Assembly (NCBI RefSeq): GCF_023156505.1
Contig: NZ_JALNMJ010000008.1
Span: 186,001-250,000 of the forward strand
Source of the DNA: Roseibium sediminicola
Lineage (GTDB): Bacteria; Pseudomonadota; Alphaproteobacteria; Rhizobiales; Stappiaceae
DNA length: 64,000 bases
Reading direction: 5' to 3'
Shown: one piece after another, positions 52,192 to 60,469 of the stretch
How positions within the stretch are numbered: position 1 is the stretch's first letter
Layout of the letters: each line of letters opens with the position of its first letter
The notes under the pieces: generated by a model
What the model saw: only the letters and a program-made list of their open reading frames with translations
Database searches by the model: none
Told to the model about the DNA's origin: nothing
Program-made: the position numbers and the translations under genes

Positions 52192-52246
52192 ATCCAAAAC
52201 ATTTAGGATGTTTTTCTATTCTTCAGCATAGGAAAATATTTTGGAT
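52192..52246. promoter_or_regulatory. LysR/VOC divergent operator
   Basis: ATCCAAAA (52192-52199) and TTTTGGAT (52239-52246) are perfect inverted arms with AT-rich sequence between them; a third half-site GGAT lies at 52205-52209. The right arm covers the LysR TTG start codon, so binding would repress the regulator's own gene. Confidence 0.5.
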
Positions 52247-53095
52247 ACGCGGTTTCTGGAAAGTCTGCTTGCGGTTGCCGAAACCGGATCGATTGCCGCC
52301 GCGGCCCGGCAGCAAGGCTTGACGGCGGCGGCCATCAGCCAACGGATAAGGGTTCTTGAAACGGAATTTGGGGAAAGGCTGTTAAACCGGAGTGCCCACG
52401 CAGCAGCTCCGACAGAAGCCTGTCTGAGGCTGTTGCCGGCCGCACGCAGGCTGGTGCGGGACGCTGAAAGGCTGCGTGGCCGGATCGACCCGGACGGGTT
52501 TAGCGGCCCTTTCCGGCTGGGCGCGGTGTCGACAGCTCTGCTGGACGATGCCTCCCGGGTAATCGGCATGTTTCGGCAAAAAGCGCCGAACGTGGTGCTC
52601 AGCATCCGGCCGGGAGCATCCGATGCACTCTACCAGGATCTTCTGGTGGGTACGCTCGACGGCGCAATCACGGTGGCCGCGCCCTTCGATCTGCCGAAAT
52701 CGGTGGCGAGCTTCGATCTGGCAGAGCAAAGGATCGTTCATGTGACCCCGCCGGCCGCCGTTGCCACCGGCAGAGGACCGCTGCCCTGGATCGTCTACGA
52801 CAGGACCTCCTGGGGTGGTCGCCGGATCTTCGAGGCCTGTCGCCGGGACTTTTTCAGCGGCCACATCCTGTGTGAACTGGACGCCCCTGAAACCATCGCG
52901 CTGATGGTGTCCGAAGGGATCGGCCAGGCCATCCTGCCGCAATGGCGCCGGCTGACGGAGCAGTATCCGGAGGTGACGCTGAGGGAGCTGAAGCAATCGA
53001 TCAGCCGCAAGATGGTGTTCCTGAGGCCTCGCGCCAGCGCGACGACGCACTTGTCCGAGCTGGTTGTGTCGGGGTTGCAGTCAGGGGTGGTGTGA
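52241..53095 (+). CDS. LysR-family transcription regulator
   Basis: A 284-residue LTTR with the helix-turn-helix LESLLAVAETGSIAAAARQQ, then LTAAAISQRIRVLETEFGER. The effector domain is present (FSGPFRLGAVSTALLDDASR, GTLDGAITVAAPFDLPKS). TTG 52241 is the apparent start and lies inside a candidate operator. It diverges from the VOC/ghrA-like/isomerase operon, its probable target. Confidence 0.88.
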   Translation: MDTRFLESLLAVAETGSIAAAARQQGLTAAAISQRIRVLETEFGERLLNRSAHAAAPTEACLRLLPAARRLVRDAERLRGRIDPDGFSGPFRLGAVSTALLDDASRVIGMFRQKAPNVVLSIRPGASDALYQDLLVGTLDGAITVAAPFDLPKSVASFDLAEQRIVHVTPPAAVATGRGPLPWIVYDRTSWGGRRIFEACRRDFFSGHILCELDAPETIALMVSEGIGQAILPQWRRLTEQYPEVTLRELKQSISRKMVFLRPRASATTHLSELVVSGLQSGVV

Positions 53096-53580
53096 CCAAA
53101 GGGTATGCGTGACATGCGGGTAAAAACAGGCGCTCCCGCAAGGATTTTTGGGGCCTCGGAGAATCAGATTCGAGAAAGAAAATTAGGGTGAATGACGAAA
53201 TCCAGCATGAAAATGTCGTTTGCAGGAGGGTTGCCGAAATTTGCGATATGAATGGTATGAGAATTGCGTCTATACTGTTGTGCTGACGGCTGCATAATGT
53301 AATGTGTCGACCGTAAAGCCTTGAGCTGGAACAAATACCGGCAATGATCAACGCCAAGGCGGAATGATCATTTGAAAGGCGTTGGAGCAAGAACAGCGTA
53401 TATGCGTCAAGTGAAGACTAAATTAAACAAATTTAATCTAGTCACCTTTGCAGGGCGCCTGCGTTCCTCTGCTATTCTACTTTTCCATTGGATGTGCGGC
53501 GAGGCGAATGCTTGTTTCAGAGCATGCGTGTGCCGTGCCCAATTCAAAAACATGCAAACAAACTGCACAGGAGTACCCTC
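53096..53580. other. Leader region of the proXWV operon
   Basis: No convincing gene lies in these 485 bases. The short open frame at 53372-53584 lacks a ribosome site and has no protein-like composition. The AT-rich stretch 53160-53440 probably contains the osmoregulated or substrate-controlled promoter of proX, but I cannot identify -35/-10 elements with confidence. CACAGGAGT just before 53581 is the proX ribosome site. Confidence 0.5.
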
Positions 53581-54573
53581 ATGAAGAAGTTGTTTGTCAC
53601 GGTCGCCGCGACCGCGTTGATCGGTATGGCTTCGTCGGCCATGGCGGAAGAATGCGGAACGGTCACCGTTGCGGAAATGAACTGGGCGTCGGCCGGCGCA
53701 ATCGCGCACATCGACAAGATCATCCTGGAGAACGGCTATGGCTGTAATGTGGAGCTGGTCACCGGCGACACCATGCCGACCTTCACCTCCATGAACGAAA
53801 AGGGCGAACCGGACATGGCTCCGGAGCTCTGGATCAACGCGGTTCGCGAGCCGCTCGACAAGGCCGTTGCCGAAGGCTCGCTGATCATCGGCGGAGAAAT
53901 CCTCAACGAGGGTGGCGTCGAAGGGTTCTGGGTTCCCACCGCGATCGCCGAAGAGCATGACATCTACACCGTCAAGGAAGCCCTGGCCCATCCGGAGCTG
54001 TTCCCGGGTGCAGAGGACGAAAGCAAGGGTGCCTTCTTCACCTGCCCGACCGGCTGGAACTGCCGCATCACCACCGGCAACCTGTTCCGTGCCTTCGGCT
54101 TCGACAAGGGTGGATTTGAACTGGTCGATCCGGGCTCTGCGGCCGGTCTCGACGGCTCGCTCGCCAAGGCCAACGAGCGCGGCGACGGCTGGCTCGGCTA
54201 CTATTGGGCGCCGACCGCGATCCTCGGTAAATACGACATGACCCTGCTCGACTTCGAGACGCCGCATGACAAGGAGCAGTGGGACAGCTGCACCGTGATC
54301 GAGGACTGCCCGGATCCGAAGCCGAATTCCTGGGTGAAGTCGGAAGTGTTCACCGTTGTCACCGATGATTTCGCCAGCAAGGCTGGCCCGGCCATGGACT
54401 ACATCAAGGGCCGCACCTGGGACAACCGCACCGCCGGCAAGGTTCTGGCCTGGATGAGCGACAACCAGGCCGCCAATGAAGACGGCGCCTACTACTTCCT
54501 CGAAAACTTCGAGGACGTCTGGACCAAGTGGGTCAGCCCGGAAGTTGCAGAGAAGGTGAAGGCGGCTCTCTAA
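53581..54573 (+). CDS. proX: Glycine betaine-binding protein (ProX/OpuAC family)
   Basis: A 330-residue periplasmic binding protein with a signal peptide (cut after SAMA, residue 22). TVTVAEMNWASAGAIAHID opens the mature fold. Tryptophans in EMNWASA, ELWINA, GFWVPTA and GYYWAPTA could form the aromatic cage that holds quaternary ammonium groups. Four further cysteines (FTCPTGWNC, DSCTVIEDC) probably make disulfides. Substrate could be glycine betaine, proline betaine or choline. A terminator-like hairpin follows, typical of genes whose product must exceed the permease in amount. Confidence 0.9.
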   Translation: MKKLFVTVAATALIGMASSAMAEECGTVTVAEMNWASAGAIAHIDKIILENGYGCNVELVTGDTMPTFTSMNEKGEPDMAPELWINAVREPLDKAVAEGSLIIGGEILNEGGVEGFWVPTAIAEEHDIYTVKEALAHPELFPGAEDESKGAFFTCPTGWNCRITTGNLFRAFGFDKGGFELVDPGSAAGLDGSLAKANERGDGWLGYYWAPTAILGKYDMTLLDFETPHDKEQWDSCTVIEDCPDPKPNSWVKSEVFTVVTDDFASKAGPAMDYIKGRTWDNRTAGKVLAWMSDNQAANEDGAYYFLENFEDVWTKWVSPEVAEKVKAAL

Positions 54574-54590
54574 GGCCCAAAAAAAACGAA

Positions 54591-54618
54591 AGGGCCGCGC
54601 CAAAGGCGCGGCTCTTTT
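54591..54618 (+). terminator. Attenuating hairpin between proX and proW
   Basis: GCCGCGCC (54594-54601) pairs with GGCGCGGC (54605-54612) around an AAA loop, with the stem extended by A/T pairs and followed by TTTT. It should reduce transcription into proW. Confidence 0.8.
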
Positions 54619-54653
54619 CAATCAGGGGCAACAAAACCATCGGGACAAAAAAG

Positions 54654-55538
54654 ATGGACTGGATAGAATTTCCCTCGTTGAGCCGAGGTGACTTGCTGGC
54701 AATCAAAAAGACCGTCGATGGATCCTTCAAGGACTTCACCAGAGCCTATGGAGATATCATCGACAAGATGTTCGATCCCTTGCAGGATTTTCTGGTTTTC
54801 CTGGAGCATCTGCTGATCAACTCTCCCTGGCCGATCGTGCTGGCCGTCTTTGCCGGCATCGTGTTTATGATGAGCCGCAAAATCAGCATCACCGTCGGGA
54901 CGGTTGTGGCGCTGGTTCTGATCGGTGTGTTCGGGCTCTGGGAGGACACCATGCGCACCGTTGCCATGGTCACGGTCTGTACCATGTTGGCGATCGCGTT
55001 CGGCATTCCGCTCGGCATCCTGATGGCCCGCTCCGACCGCGTTCAGAGACTGATCAACCCGATCCTCGACCTGATGCAAACCATGCCGAGTTTCGTCTAC
55101 CTGATCCCGGTCGTCATGATTTTCGGCATCGGCAAGGTGCCCGGCCTGATTGCGGTGGTGATCTACGCCATTCCGCCGATGATCCGTCTGACCAATCTCG
55201 GCATTCGGCTGGTCGACCCGGACGTGCTCGAGGCGGCGGACGCCTTCGGTTCCAATGCCCGGCAGAAACTCGTCAACGTGCAGCTGCCGCTGGCACTGCC
55301 AACCATCATGGCCGGTATCAACCAGACCATCATGATGTCCTTGTCCATGGTTGTCGTCGCATCGATGATCGGCGTGAAAGGTCTTGGCCAGGAAGTGCTC
55401 AACGCCATCAACAACCAGTACCTGACCGCGGGCGTGCTCAGTGGCCTTGCCATCGTTTCGATCGCCATCATTTTCGACCGCGCGACCCAGGCCTATGGCA
55501 AACGCCTTCAGAAACACTCGGAGGTGGTTCATGGCTGA
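54654..55538 (+). CDS. proW: Glycine betaine ABC permease ProW
   Basis: A 294-residue inner-membrane permease. A cytoplasmic N-terminal segment precedes about six helices; PLGILMARSDRVQRLINPIL, QTMPSFVYLIPVVMIFGIGK and the EAA-type EAADAFGSNARQKLVNVQLP are standard ProW motifs. ATG 54654 is used; the in-frame extension upstream lies in the terminator and is rejected. It overlaps proV by eight bases. Confidence 0.93.
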   Translation: MDWIEFPSLSRGDLLAIKKTVDGSFKDFTRAYGDIIDKMFDPLQDFLVFLEHLLINSPWPIVLAVFAGIVFMMSRKISITVGTVVALVLIGVFGLWEDTMRTVAMVTVCTMLAIAFGIPLGILMARSDRVQRLINPILDLMQTMPSFVYLIPVVMIFGIGKVPGLIAVVIYAIPPMIRLTNLGIRLVDPDVLEAADAFGSNARQKLVNVQLPLALPTIMAGINQTIMMSLSMVVVASMIGVKGLGQEVLNAINNQYLTAGVLSGLAIVSIAIIFDRATQAYGKRLQKHSEVVHG

Positions 55539-56562
55539 GGCAACAGGCATCGAGATCAACAGTCTCTACAAGATCTTTGGCCCGAACGGCAAAGACATGG
55601 TGCAAAAGGTCAAGGACGGCATGTCCAAGGCCGAGTTGAACGAGAAGTTCAATCACGTTCTGGGTCTCAACGACATCAACATCTCCATGCCGGGCGGCAA
55701 GATCCAGGTGGTGATGGGCCTGTCCGGGTCGGGCAAATCGACCCTGATCCGGCACATCAACCGGCTGATCGATCCGACCGACGGTGAGGTGCTTTACGGC
55801 AACGAGGACGTCTGCAAGATGTCCCAGACCGAGCTGCGCAATTTCCGCCGCCACAAGACGGCGATGGTGTTCCAGAAATTTGCGCTGCTGCCGCATAGAA
55901 CTGTAATGAAAAACACGGTCTACGGGCTGGAAATCCAGGGCGTGCCGATGAAGGAAGCTGAAGAACGGGCAGCCCGCTGGATCGCCCGCGTCGGCTTGGA
56001 AGGCTTCGAGGATCACTATCCCAACCAGTTGTCCGGCGGCATGCAGCAGCGCGTCGGTCTGGCCCGTGCGCTGACCAACGACGCCGACATCCTGCTCATG
56101 GATGAAGCATTCTCCGCGCTCGATCCGCTGATCCGGATGGACATGCAAACCGTGCTGCTGGATCTCCAGGAAGAGCTGCACAAGACCATCGTCTTCATCA
56201 CCCATGACCTGGACGAGGCCCTGCGTCTCGGCGACAGGATCGCCATCCTGCGTGATGGCGCGGTCATCCAGCAGGGCACCGGCCAGGAAATTGTGCTGCA
56301 ACCGGCGGACGAATACATCGCCGACTTCGTCAAGGAAGTGAACCGCGGCCGGGTAATCCTGGTCGACACGGTCATGGACAAGACGCGGACACTGGAAGGC
56401 GGACCGACGATCGAAAGCGGCATCATGCTGGAGGAGGCCGCCAAGACCTTTGCCGATTCCGGTCATGGCGAGGCCAATGTCGTCAATGGCGACGGCCGGC
56501 CGATCGGGGTTCTCAACGTGCACGACACCATCTACGCAATGGTAACGCCGGCCAGCCACTGA
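55531..56562 (+). CDS. proV: Glycine betaine ABC ATPase ProV
   Basis: A 343-residue ATPase of the OpuAA/ProV group. Walker A GLSGSGKST, VFQKFALLPHRTVMKN, signature LSGGMQQR, Walker B ILLMDEAFSALDPLIR and FITHDLDEALRLGDR are intact. The C-terminal part after residue 255 holds one shortened CBS-like regulatory segment rather than two full CBS domains. GGAGGTG precedes the ATG. A 15-bp terminator follows the stop, closing the operon. Confidence 0.93.
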   Translation: MAEATGIEINSLYKIFGPNGKDMVQKVKDGMSKAELNEKFNHVLGLNDINISMPGGKIQVVMGLSGSGKSTLIRHINRLIDPTDGEVLYGNEDVCKMSQTELRNFRRHKTAMVFQKFALLPHRTVMKNTVYGLEIQGVPMKEAEERAARWIARVGLEGFEDHYPNQLSGGMQQRVGLARALTNDADILLMDEAFSALDPLIRMDMQTVLLDLQEELHKTIVFITHDLDEALRLGDRIAILRDGAVIQQGTGQEIVLQPADEYIADFVKEVNRGRVILVDTVMDKTRTLEGGPTIESGIMLEEAAKTFADSGHGEANVVNGDGRPIGVLNVHDTIYAMVTPASH

Positions 56563-56580
56563 GCCTGATCACGCAAACGA

Positions 56581-56615
56581 AAAAAAGCCCCGGAGGTGTC
56601 TCCGGGGCTTTTTTT
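56581..56615 (+). terminator. Rho-independent terminator after proV
   Basis: A perfect 15-bp stem (56581-56595 with 56600-56614) with an A tract before and a T tract after; it can act in both directions. Confidence 0.92.
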
Positions 56616-56648
56616 CAGGAGGAGGTTGCTAAGGGCCAGCCTTGATAT

Positions 56649-56792
56649 CGTCATCCCGGACGGAGCGTAGCGAAGACCCGGGATCGGGGTGCCACGGCCT
56701 GTCGATGGATTGGTGCTCAGTCTCGGAGATTTAACCGTGAATCGCTCTAGGCTCCCCGGTCCCGGCTCGCGCTTCGCTTGGCCGGGATGACG
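56649..56792. repeat. Intergenic palindromic repeat, copy 5
   Basis: 144 bp bounded by CGTCATCCCGG and CCGGGATGACG, with GGCTCCCCGGTCCCGGCTCGCG on the right matching the inverse of the copy 1 and 2 left arms. It lies between two nearly identical terminators in the 318-base gap between proV and the convergent hlyD-type gene; no gene is present there. Confidence 0.85.
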
Positions 56793-56824
56793 TTGGTTGG
56801 GATGCTCCTTTGTCCAAAAGCGCG

Positions 56825-56853
56825 AAAGCCCCGGAGGTGTTTCCGGGGCTTTT
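56825..56853. terminator. Terminator facing the secretion operon
   Basis: AAAGCCCCGGA (56825-56835) pairs with TCCGGGGCTTT (56842-56852). The sequence nearly duplicates the terminator at 56581-56615. It lies 28 bases beyond the stop of the HlyD-type gene, whose transcripts run leftwards. Confidence 0.85.
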
Positions 56854-56880
56854 GTTCTGTTGTCTTTGGAGGCTGTTGCC

Positions 56881-58221
56881 TCAGCGCTCGGTGAAGATCG
56901 TGCTGGCGGCCCGGGTGACCGGGTGGAGCAGATAGACCAGGATCGACTTGGACCCGGTAACAATCTGGGCGTTGACCTGCATGCCGGGACGGATCGGACG
57001 CACGTTGGATCCGGAGCCGATGGTGTGGCCCGGGAAGGCCAGTGTCGCCTTGAAGTAATATTCGCCGTACTCGTCCTGGAAACTGGAGGCAGAAAGCGTT
57101 TCCACTTCGGCGGTCACGGTGCCGTAGATGTTCGGGTCGTAGCTGGTGACGGTAATATCGGCCTTGTCGCCGACATTGATGTGGCCGATGTCTTTCGGGT
57201 TCACCTTGACGTCGGCAACGAGGCTTTCGGATGCCGGCACGATCTCTGCGATCATGTCTCCCGGATTGACCACGGCCCCACGTCCGGTCTGACCCAGTGT
57301 CTTGACGAAGCCTTCCACGGGTGCCTTGACGAAGAGACGGTCCTGGCGGTCCTTGAGCTTGGAGATTTCCTGTTTCAGTTCCGCCCGTTCCTGGGCGATC
57401 TTCGCACGCTCGTCGGCGACATCGCGGTTCACTTCGGCGCCGGCCTGCGAAAGACTCGCCTGTGCTTCCGTCAGCATTTCGCGGGACTGGGCCAGGTTGC
57501 CGAGAAGCTGTTCCAGGGCCACCTGTGAGCGTTGGTATTCGCCCTTGGCTTCCAGATAGCGGCGGCGGGACGTGTAACCGTCCTTCAGCAGTCCCTCCTG
57601 GATCTGGAACTTTTCCTTCTCCAGCTCGACCTGTGATTTCTGCAGCTCGACCTGGGCTTCCAGGCTGACCACTTCGGCGCGTTTCTGGGCAACGCGGGCG
57701 ATAAAGGCGTCCTGTTCGTCGGCGACCGCCTTGCGATTGGCGGTCAGGGCCGCCCGCTGCTGGGTGCTCAGCCCGTCAACCGTCGGGTCGAGACGCAGGC
57801 CGACAGTGTTGGCGTCGCTGTATTCCTGGGCCAGCAGGCGCCGTTCTTCCAGTTCCAGATAGCTGAGCCGGCTTTGAATGCGCGCCAGCTCCGCTGTCGT
57901 GTCCTGTTTTTCGAGCTTGGCGATCGGATCGCCGGCTTTTACCAGCTGACCTTCCTCGACCAGGATCTCGTTGACGATGCCACCCTCCAGGTGCTCAACC
58001 GTCAGGATCTGACCCGCTGGCGTGATTTCACCGATCGTGTTGGCGACTTCCCGGATCTGCCCGACGGCAGCCCAGATCAGCAGAAGGAGCGTGGCGATTG
58101 CCAGGCCCATCAGCAGCCGTGAGTAGAAAGCCGGCGGCACGCCGTCTTCCAGTTCCAGCGGAAGACCGACGCGGCCGTAAACGGCTTGGCGGAGTGTGTC
58201 GGGATCGTCTTTTGCTGCCAT
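56881..58221 (-). CDS. Type I secretion periplasmic adaptor (HlyD family)
   Basis: A 446-residue membrane fusion protein: short cytoplasmic N terminus, one membrane anchor (LLMGLAIATLLLLIWAAVGQ, about 36-55), a lipoyl-like half (GQILTVEHLEGGIVNEILVEEGQLV), a long coiled coil (about 105-300) and a C-terminal beta-barrel ending NAQIVTGSKSILVYLLHPVT. It links the inner-membrane ABC transporter to an outer-membrane TolC channel. It follows the two ABC genes on the same strand, 52 bases after the second. No TolC gene is in the window. Confidence 0.92.
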   Translation of the reverse strand: MAAKDDPDTLRQAVYGRVGLPLELEDGVPPAFYSRLLMGLAIATLLLLIWAAVGQIREVANTIGEITPAGQILTVEHLEGGIVNEILVEEGQLVKAGDPIAKLEKQDTTAELARIQSRLSYLELEERRLLAQEYSDANTVGLRLDPTVDGLSTQQRAALTANRKAVADEQDAFIARVAQKRAEVVSLEAQVELQKSQVELEKEKFQIQEGLLKDGYTSRRRYLEAKGEYQRSQVALEQLLGNLAQSREMLTEAQASLSQAGAEVNRDVADERAKIAQERAELKQEISKLKDRQDRLFVKAPVEGFVKTLGQTGRGAVVNPGDMIAEIVPASESLVADVKVNPKDIGHINVGDKADITVTSYDPNIYGTVTAEVETLSASSFQDEYGEYYFKATLAFPGHTIGSGSNVRPIRPGMQVNAQIVTGSKSILVYLLHPVTRAASTIFTER

Positions 58222-58273
58222 TGGAGTGTCCTCGGCGGTTGTCTTTGCTGCGGAACAGGCGCTCTGCCTGCCG

Positions 58274-60460
58274 TCATTTCGTTTGCTGTTTCAGTACGTC
58301 TTCCAGAATTTCCTTGGGCGGGCCGGCCATGGCGACCATGCCGTTCTGCATGTAGACGAGGTTGTCGGCCATGCGCATATGGCTTGGCCGGTAGGTCGTC
58401 AGCATCACGGTGGACTTGCCGCGCACCTGCTCGATCTTCTTCATCAGGAGCTTGTCGCCCTCGAAGTCGAGGTTGCCGGCCGGGTCGTCGAGCACATAGA
58501 TCGGCGCCGGGCGCACAAAGGCGCGGGCCAGGAGCAGCCGCTGCTTGACGTTGTCCGGCAACACCGAAATCAGCTGACCGGTCAGGCGGGTTTCGACGCC
58601 CTGCGGCAAGAGTTCGCCATAGGCGTTGAGCCCGAATTCCTCGAAGGCCGAGCGCACCTGGTCGTTGTCCGCCTGCGGATTGGCCATGCGGAAATTCTGC
58701 GCGACCGTGCCGTAGAAGAAGTCGTAATGCTCCGGGGCATACCCGACTGCATTGCGCCATTCGCCCGGGTCCAGCTGCCGGATATCGAGATCGTCGACCA
58801 GGATAGCGCCCATTTGCGGCCGGTAAAGGCCGAGAACCGCACGCACCAGCGAAGTCTTGCCGCAGCCGCTCGGACCGGTGATCGCGGTGACGGAGCCCTG
58901 ATCCAGCTGAAGCGAGAAATTGCGCAGGGCTGGTTCCTGGCGCGCCGGATAGCGCAGCACTACGTTCGAGAACCGGACGGTGCCCTGGAACTGGCGATGC
59001 AGGCTGGGCAATTTGCCCGGTTGCCGTTCCATGTCGATTTTCAGGAGACCGTTGATCCGCTCGATGGTCTGTTGTGCCTGGCCGAGCTGAGACAGGCTCA
59101 AAAAGGCCTGATGCATCGGGCTGAGCGCGCGCCAGGACAGGGCCATCACCGCGATGAGAGCACCCTGGGTGAGGCTCTGGTTCATCACCAGGATGGCACC
59201 GAAACCGAGCACGCCGATACCGCAGAGCGTCATGAACATCTGGGAGATGACCTGCATCACCTGCGACAGCTGTTTGGTCTTCAGGTTCTTCAGCGCAAAA
59301 TCGGCGGAAATGGCGCGGTATTTTTCCACCCAGATGTCGTCGGCCGACAATTCGCGGATGGCCTTCCGCTTGGAGAGGATCTCCACGGTGATGTTTTGCA
59401 TGCGCGACTTGGCATCGCCGGCCAGATTGATGGCGGTTTTCATGCGCGGCACGATGATCAGGGCCGACAGCACGTAAAGCAGCAACAATCCGGCGGGCAG
59501 CAGGGCCAGAGGACCGCCGATCAGCCCCAGGACCAGAACGAACAGGGCAGAGAAGGGCAGGTCGATCAGGGCATTGGCGAGATTGCCATGAAACACCTCG
59601 CGCACGCCGTCGAACTGTTTAAGCCGGGTGATCTGGGCGCCGATGGGCGCGGACGAGATCAACGGCAAGGGCAGATGCAGGAAATGTCGGAAGGTTGAGT
59701 TCGCCACGACCGCGTCAAGACGCGCGCCGAGATAGGCCTGGAGGTTCGATTTGGTGCCCTTGACCATCCAGTCCATGGCAAGGACAACGGCGATGCCGAT
59801 CATCAGCGTGATCAGCACGGAGACCGATTTAGCGCCAATCGCCTTGTCATAGACATTCATGACAAAGAGCGGCAGGCCGAGCGCAAGAAGGTTCGACAGG
59901 AAGCCGACCGCCATGATCGACAGGAGCGTACCGCGGAACTGGTGAAACAGGCGTGAGGACCAGTGCTGGAAGCCGCCTGCGACGCCATCGTCTTCCCGAT
60001 CGACCAGGAACAGTTCGGCGTCCTTCAGTTCGTTGAAGGCAAGGGCGACGGTGCGCCGCGCTTCGCCGCTATAGGCCTGGAAACGGCCGTCGCTGGTCCG
60101 GCCAAGGCCGACGAGAAGGTTGTCGCCATGTTTGAGAAGGCAGGGAAACTGTTCCGCCGTGAGCTGCTTGGGCGTGCGTGTGGTCGGCTTCACCCGGAAA
60201 TTCAGCCTGGTGAGTACGGCCCGAAGGTCGAAGATGCCCTTGATGCCTTCCAGATGCGGCAGGGCCTCGAACAGGTGGCGCTCCATGCCGTCCCAGTCCA
60301 GGGCTTCTAGCAGGGGCAGGAGACACGCTTCTGCCGGGGAGGCGCGTTCGATGGTGCTGCCGGAATGCTGCTGAACGCGGGTCTCCAGGTTCATCCGGCT
60401 TTGAGCCGGCTTCATGTCCTGGAATATCGTGTCGGCGTTTTCAAAAGCGGCCAGGGACAT
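58274..60460 (-). CDS. Type I secretion ABC transporter with C39-like domain and eroded ATPase site
   Basis: A 728-residue T1SS exporter subunit: an N-terminal C39-like domain lacking the catalytic Cys (about 60-155), six membrane helices (about 175-440) and an ATPase domain (about 490-720). Walker A is intact (GPSGCGKTS, 529-537). Other motifs are not: the Q-loop Gln is Glu577, the LSGGQ signature reads VLPDN (633-637), the catalytic Glu after Walker B is Asp659 and the H-loop His is Tyr690. It starts nine bases after the partner ABC gene with AGGAG before the ATG. It probably works only as a heterodimer. Confidence 0.88.
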   Translation of the reverse strand: MSLAAFENADTIFQDMKPAQSRMNLETRVQQHSGSTIERASPAEACLLPLLEALDWDGMERHLFEALPHLEGIKGIFDLRAVLTRLNFRVKPTTRTPKQLTAEQFPCLLKHGDNLLVGLGRTSDGRFQAYSGEARRTVALAFNELKDAELFLVDREDDGVAGGFQHWSSRLFHQFRGTLLSIMAVGFLSNLLALGLPLFVMNVYDKAIGAKSVSVLITLMIGIAVVLAMDWMVKGTKSNLQAYLGARLDAVVANSTFRHFLHLPLPLISSAPIGAQITRLKQFDGVREVFHGNLANALIDLPFSALFVLVLGLIGGPLALLPAGLLLLYVLSALIIVPRMKTAINLAGDAKSRMQNITVEILSKRKAIRELSADDIWVEKYRAISADFALKNLKTKQLSQVMQVISQMFMTLCGIGVLGFGAILVMNQSLTQGALIAVMALSWRALSPMHQAFLSLSQLGQAQQTIERINGLLKIDMERQPGKLPSLHRQFQGTVRFSNVVLRYPARQEPALRNFSLQLDQGSVTAITGPSGCGKTSLVRAVLGLYRPQMGAILVDDLDIRQLDPGEWRNAVGYAPEHYDFFYGTVAQNFRMANPQADNDQVRSAFEEFGLNAYGELLPQGVETRLTGQLISVLPDNVKQRLLLARAFVRPAPIYVLDDPAGNLDFEGDKLLMKKIEQVRGKSTVMLTTYRPSHMRMADNLVYMQNGMVAMAGPPKEILEDVLKQQTK

Positions 60461-60469
60461 GCTTGGCTC

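Noticed and set aside
53372..53584. A 70-codon open frame before proX
   Set aside because: It has no ribosome site, ends over the proX start, and has unusual Cys-rich composition without conservation clues.
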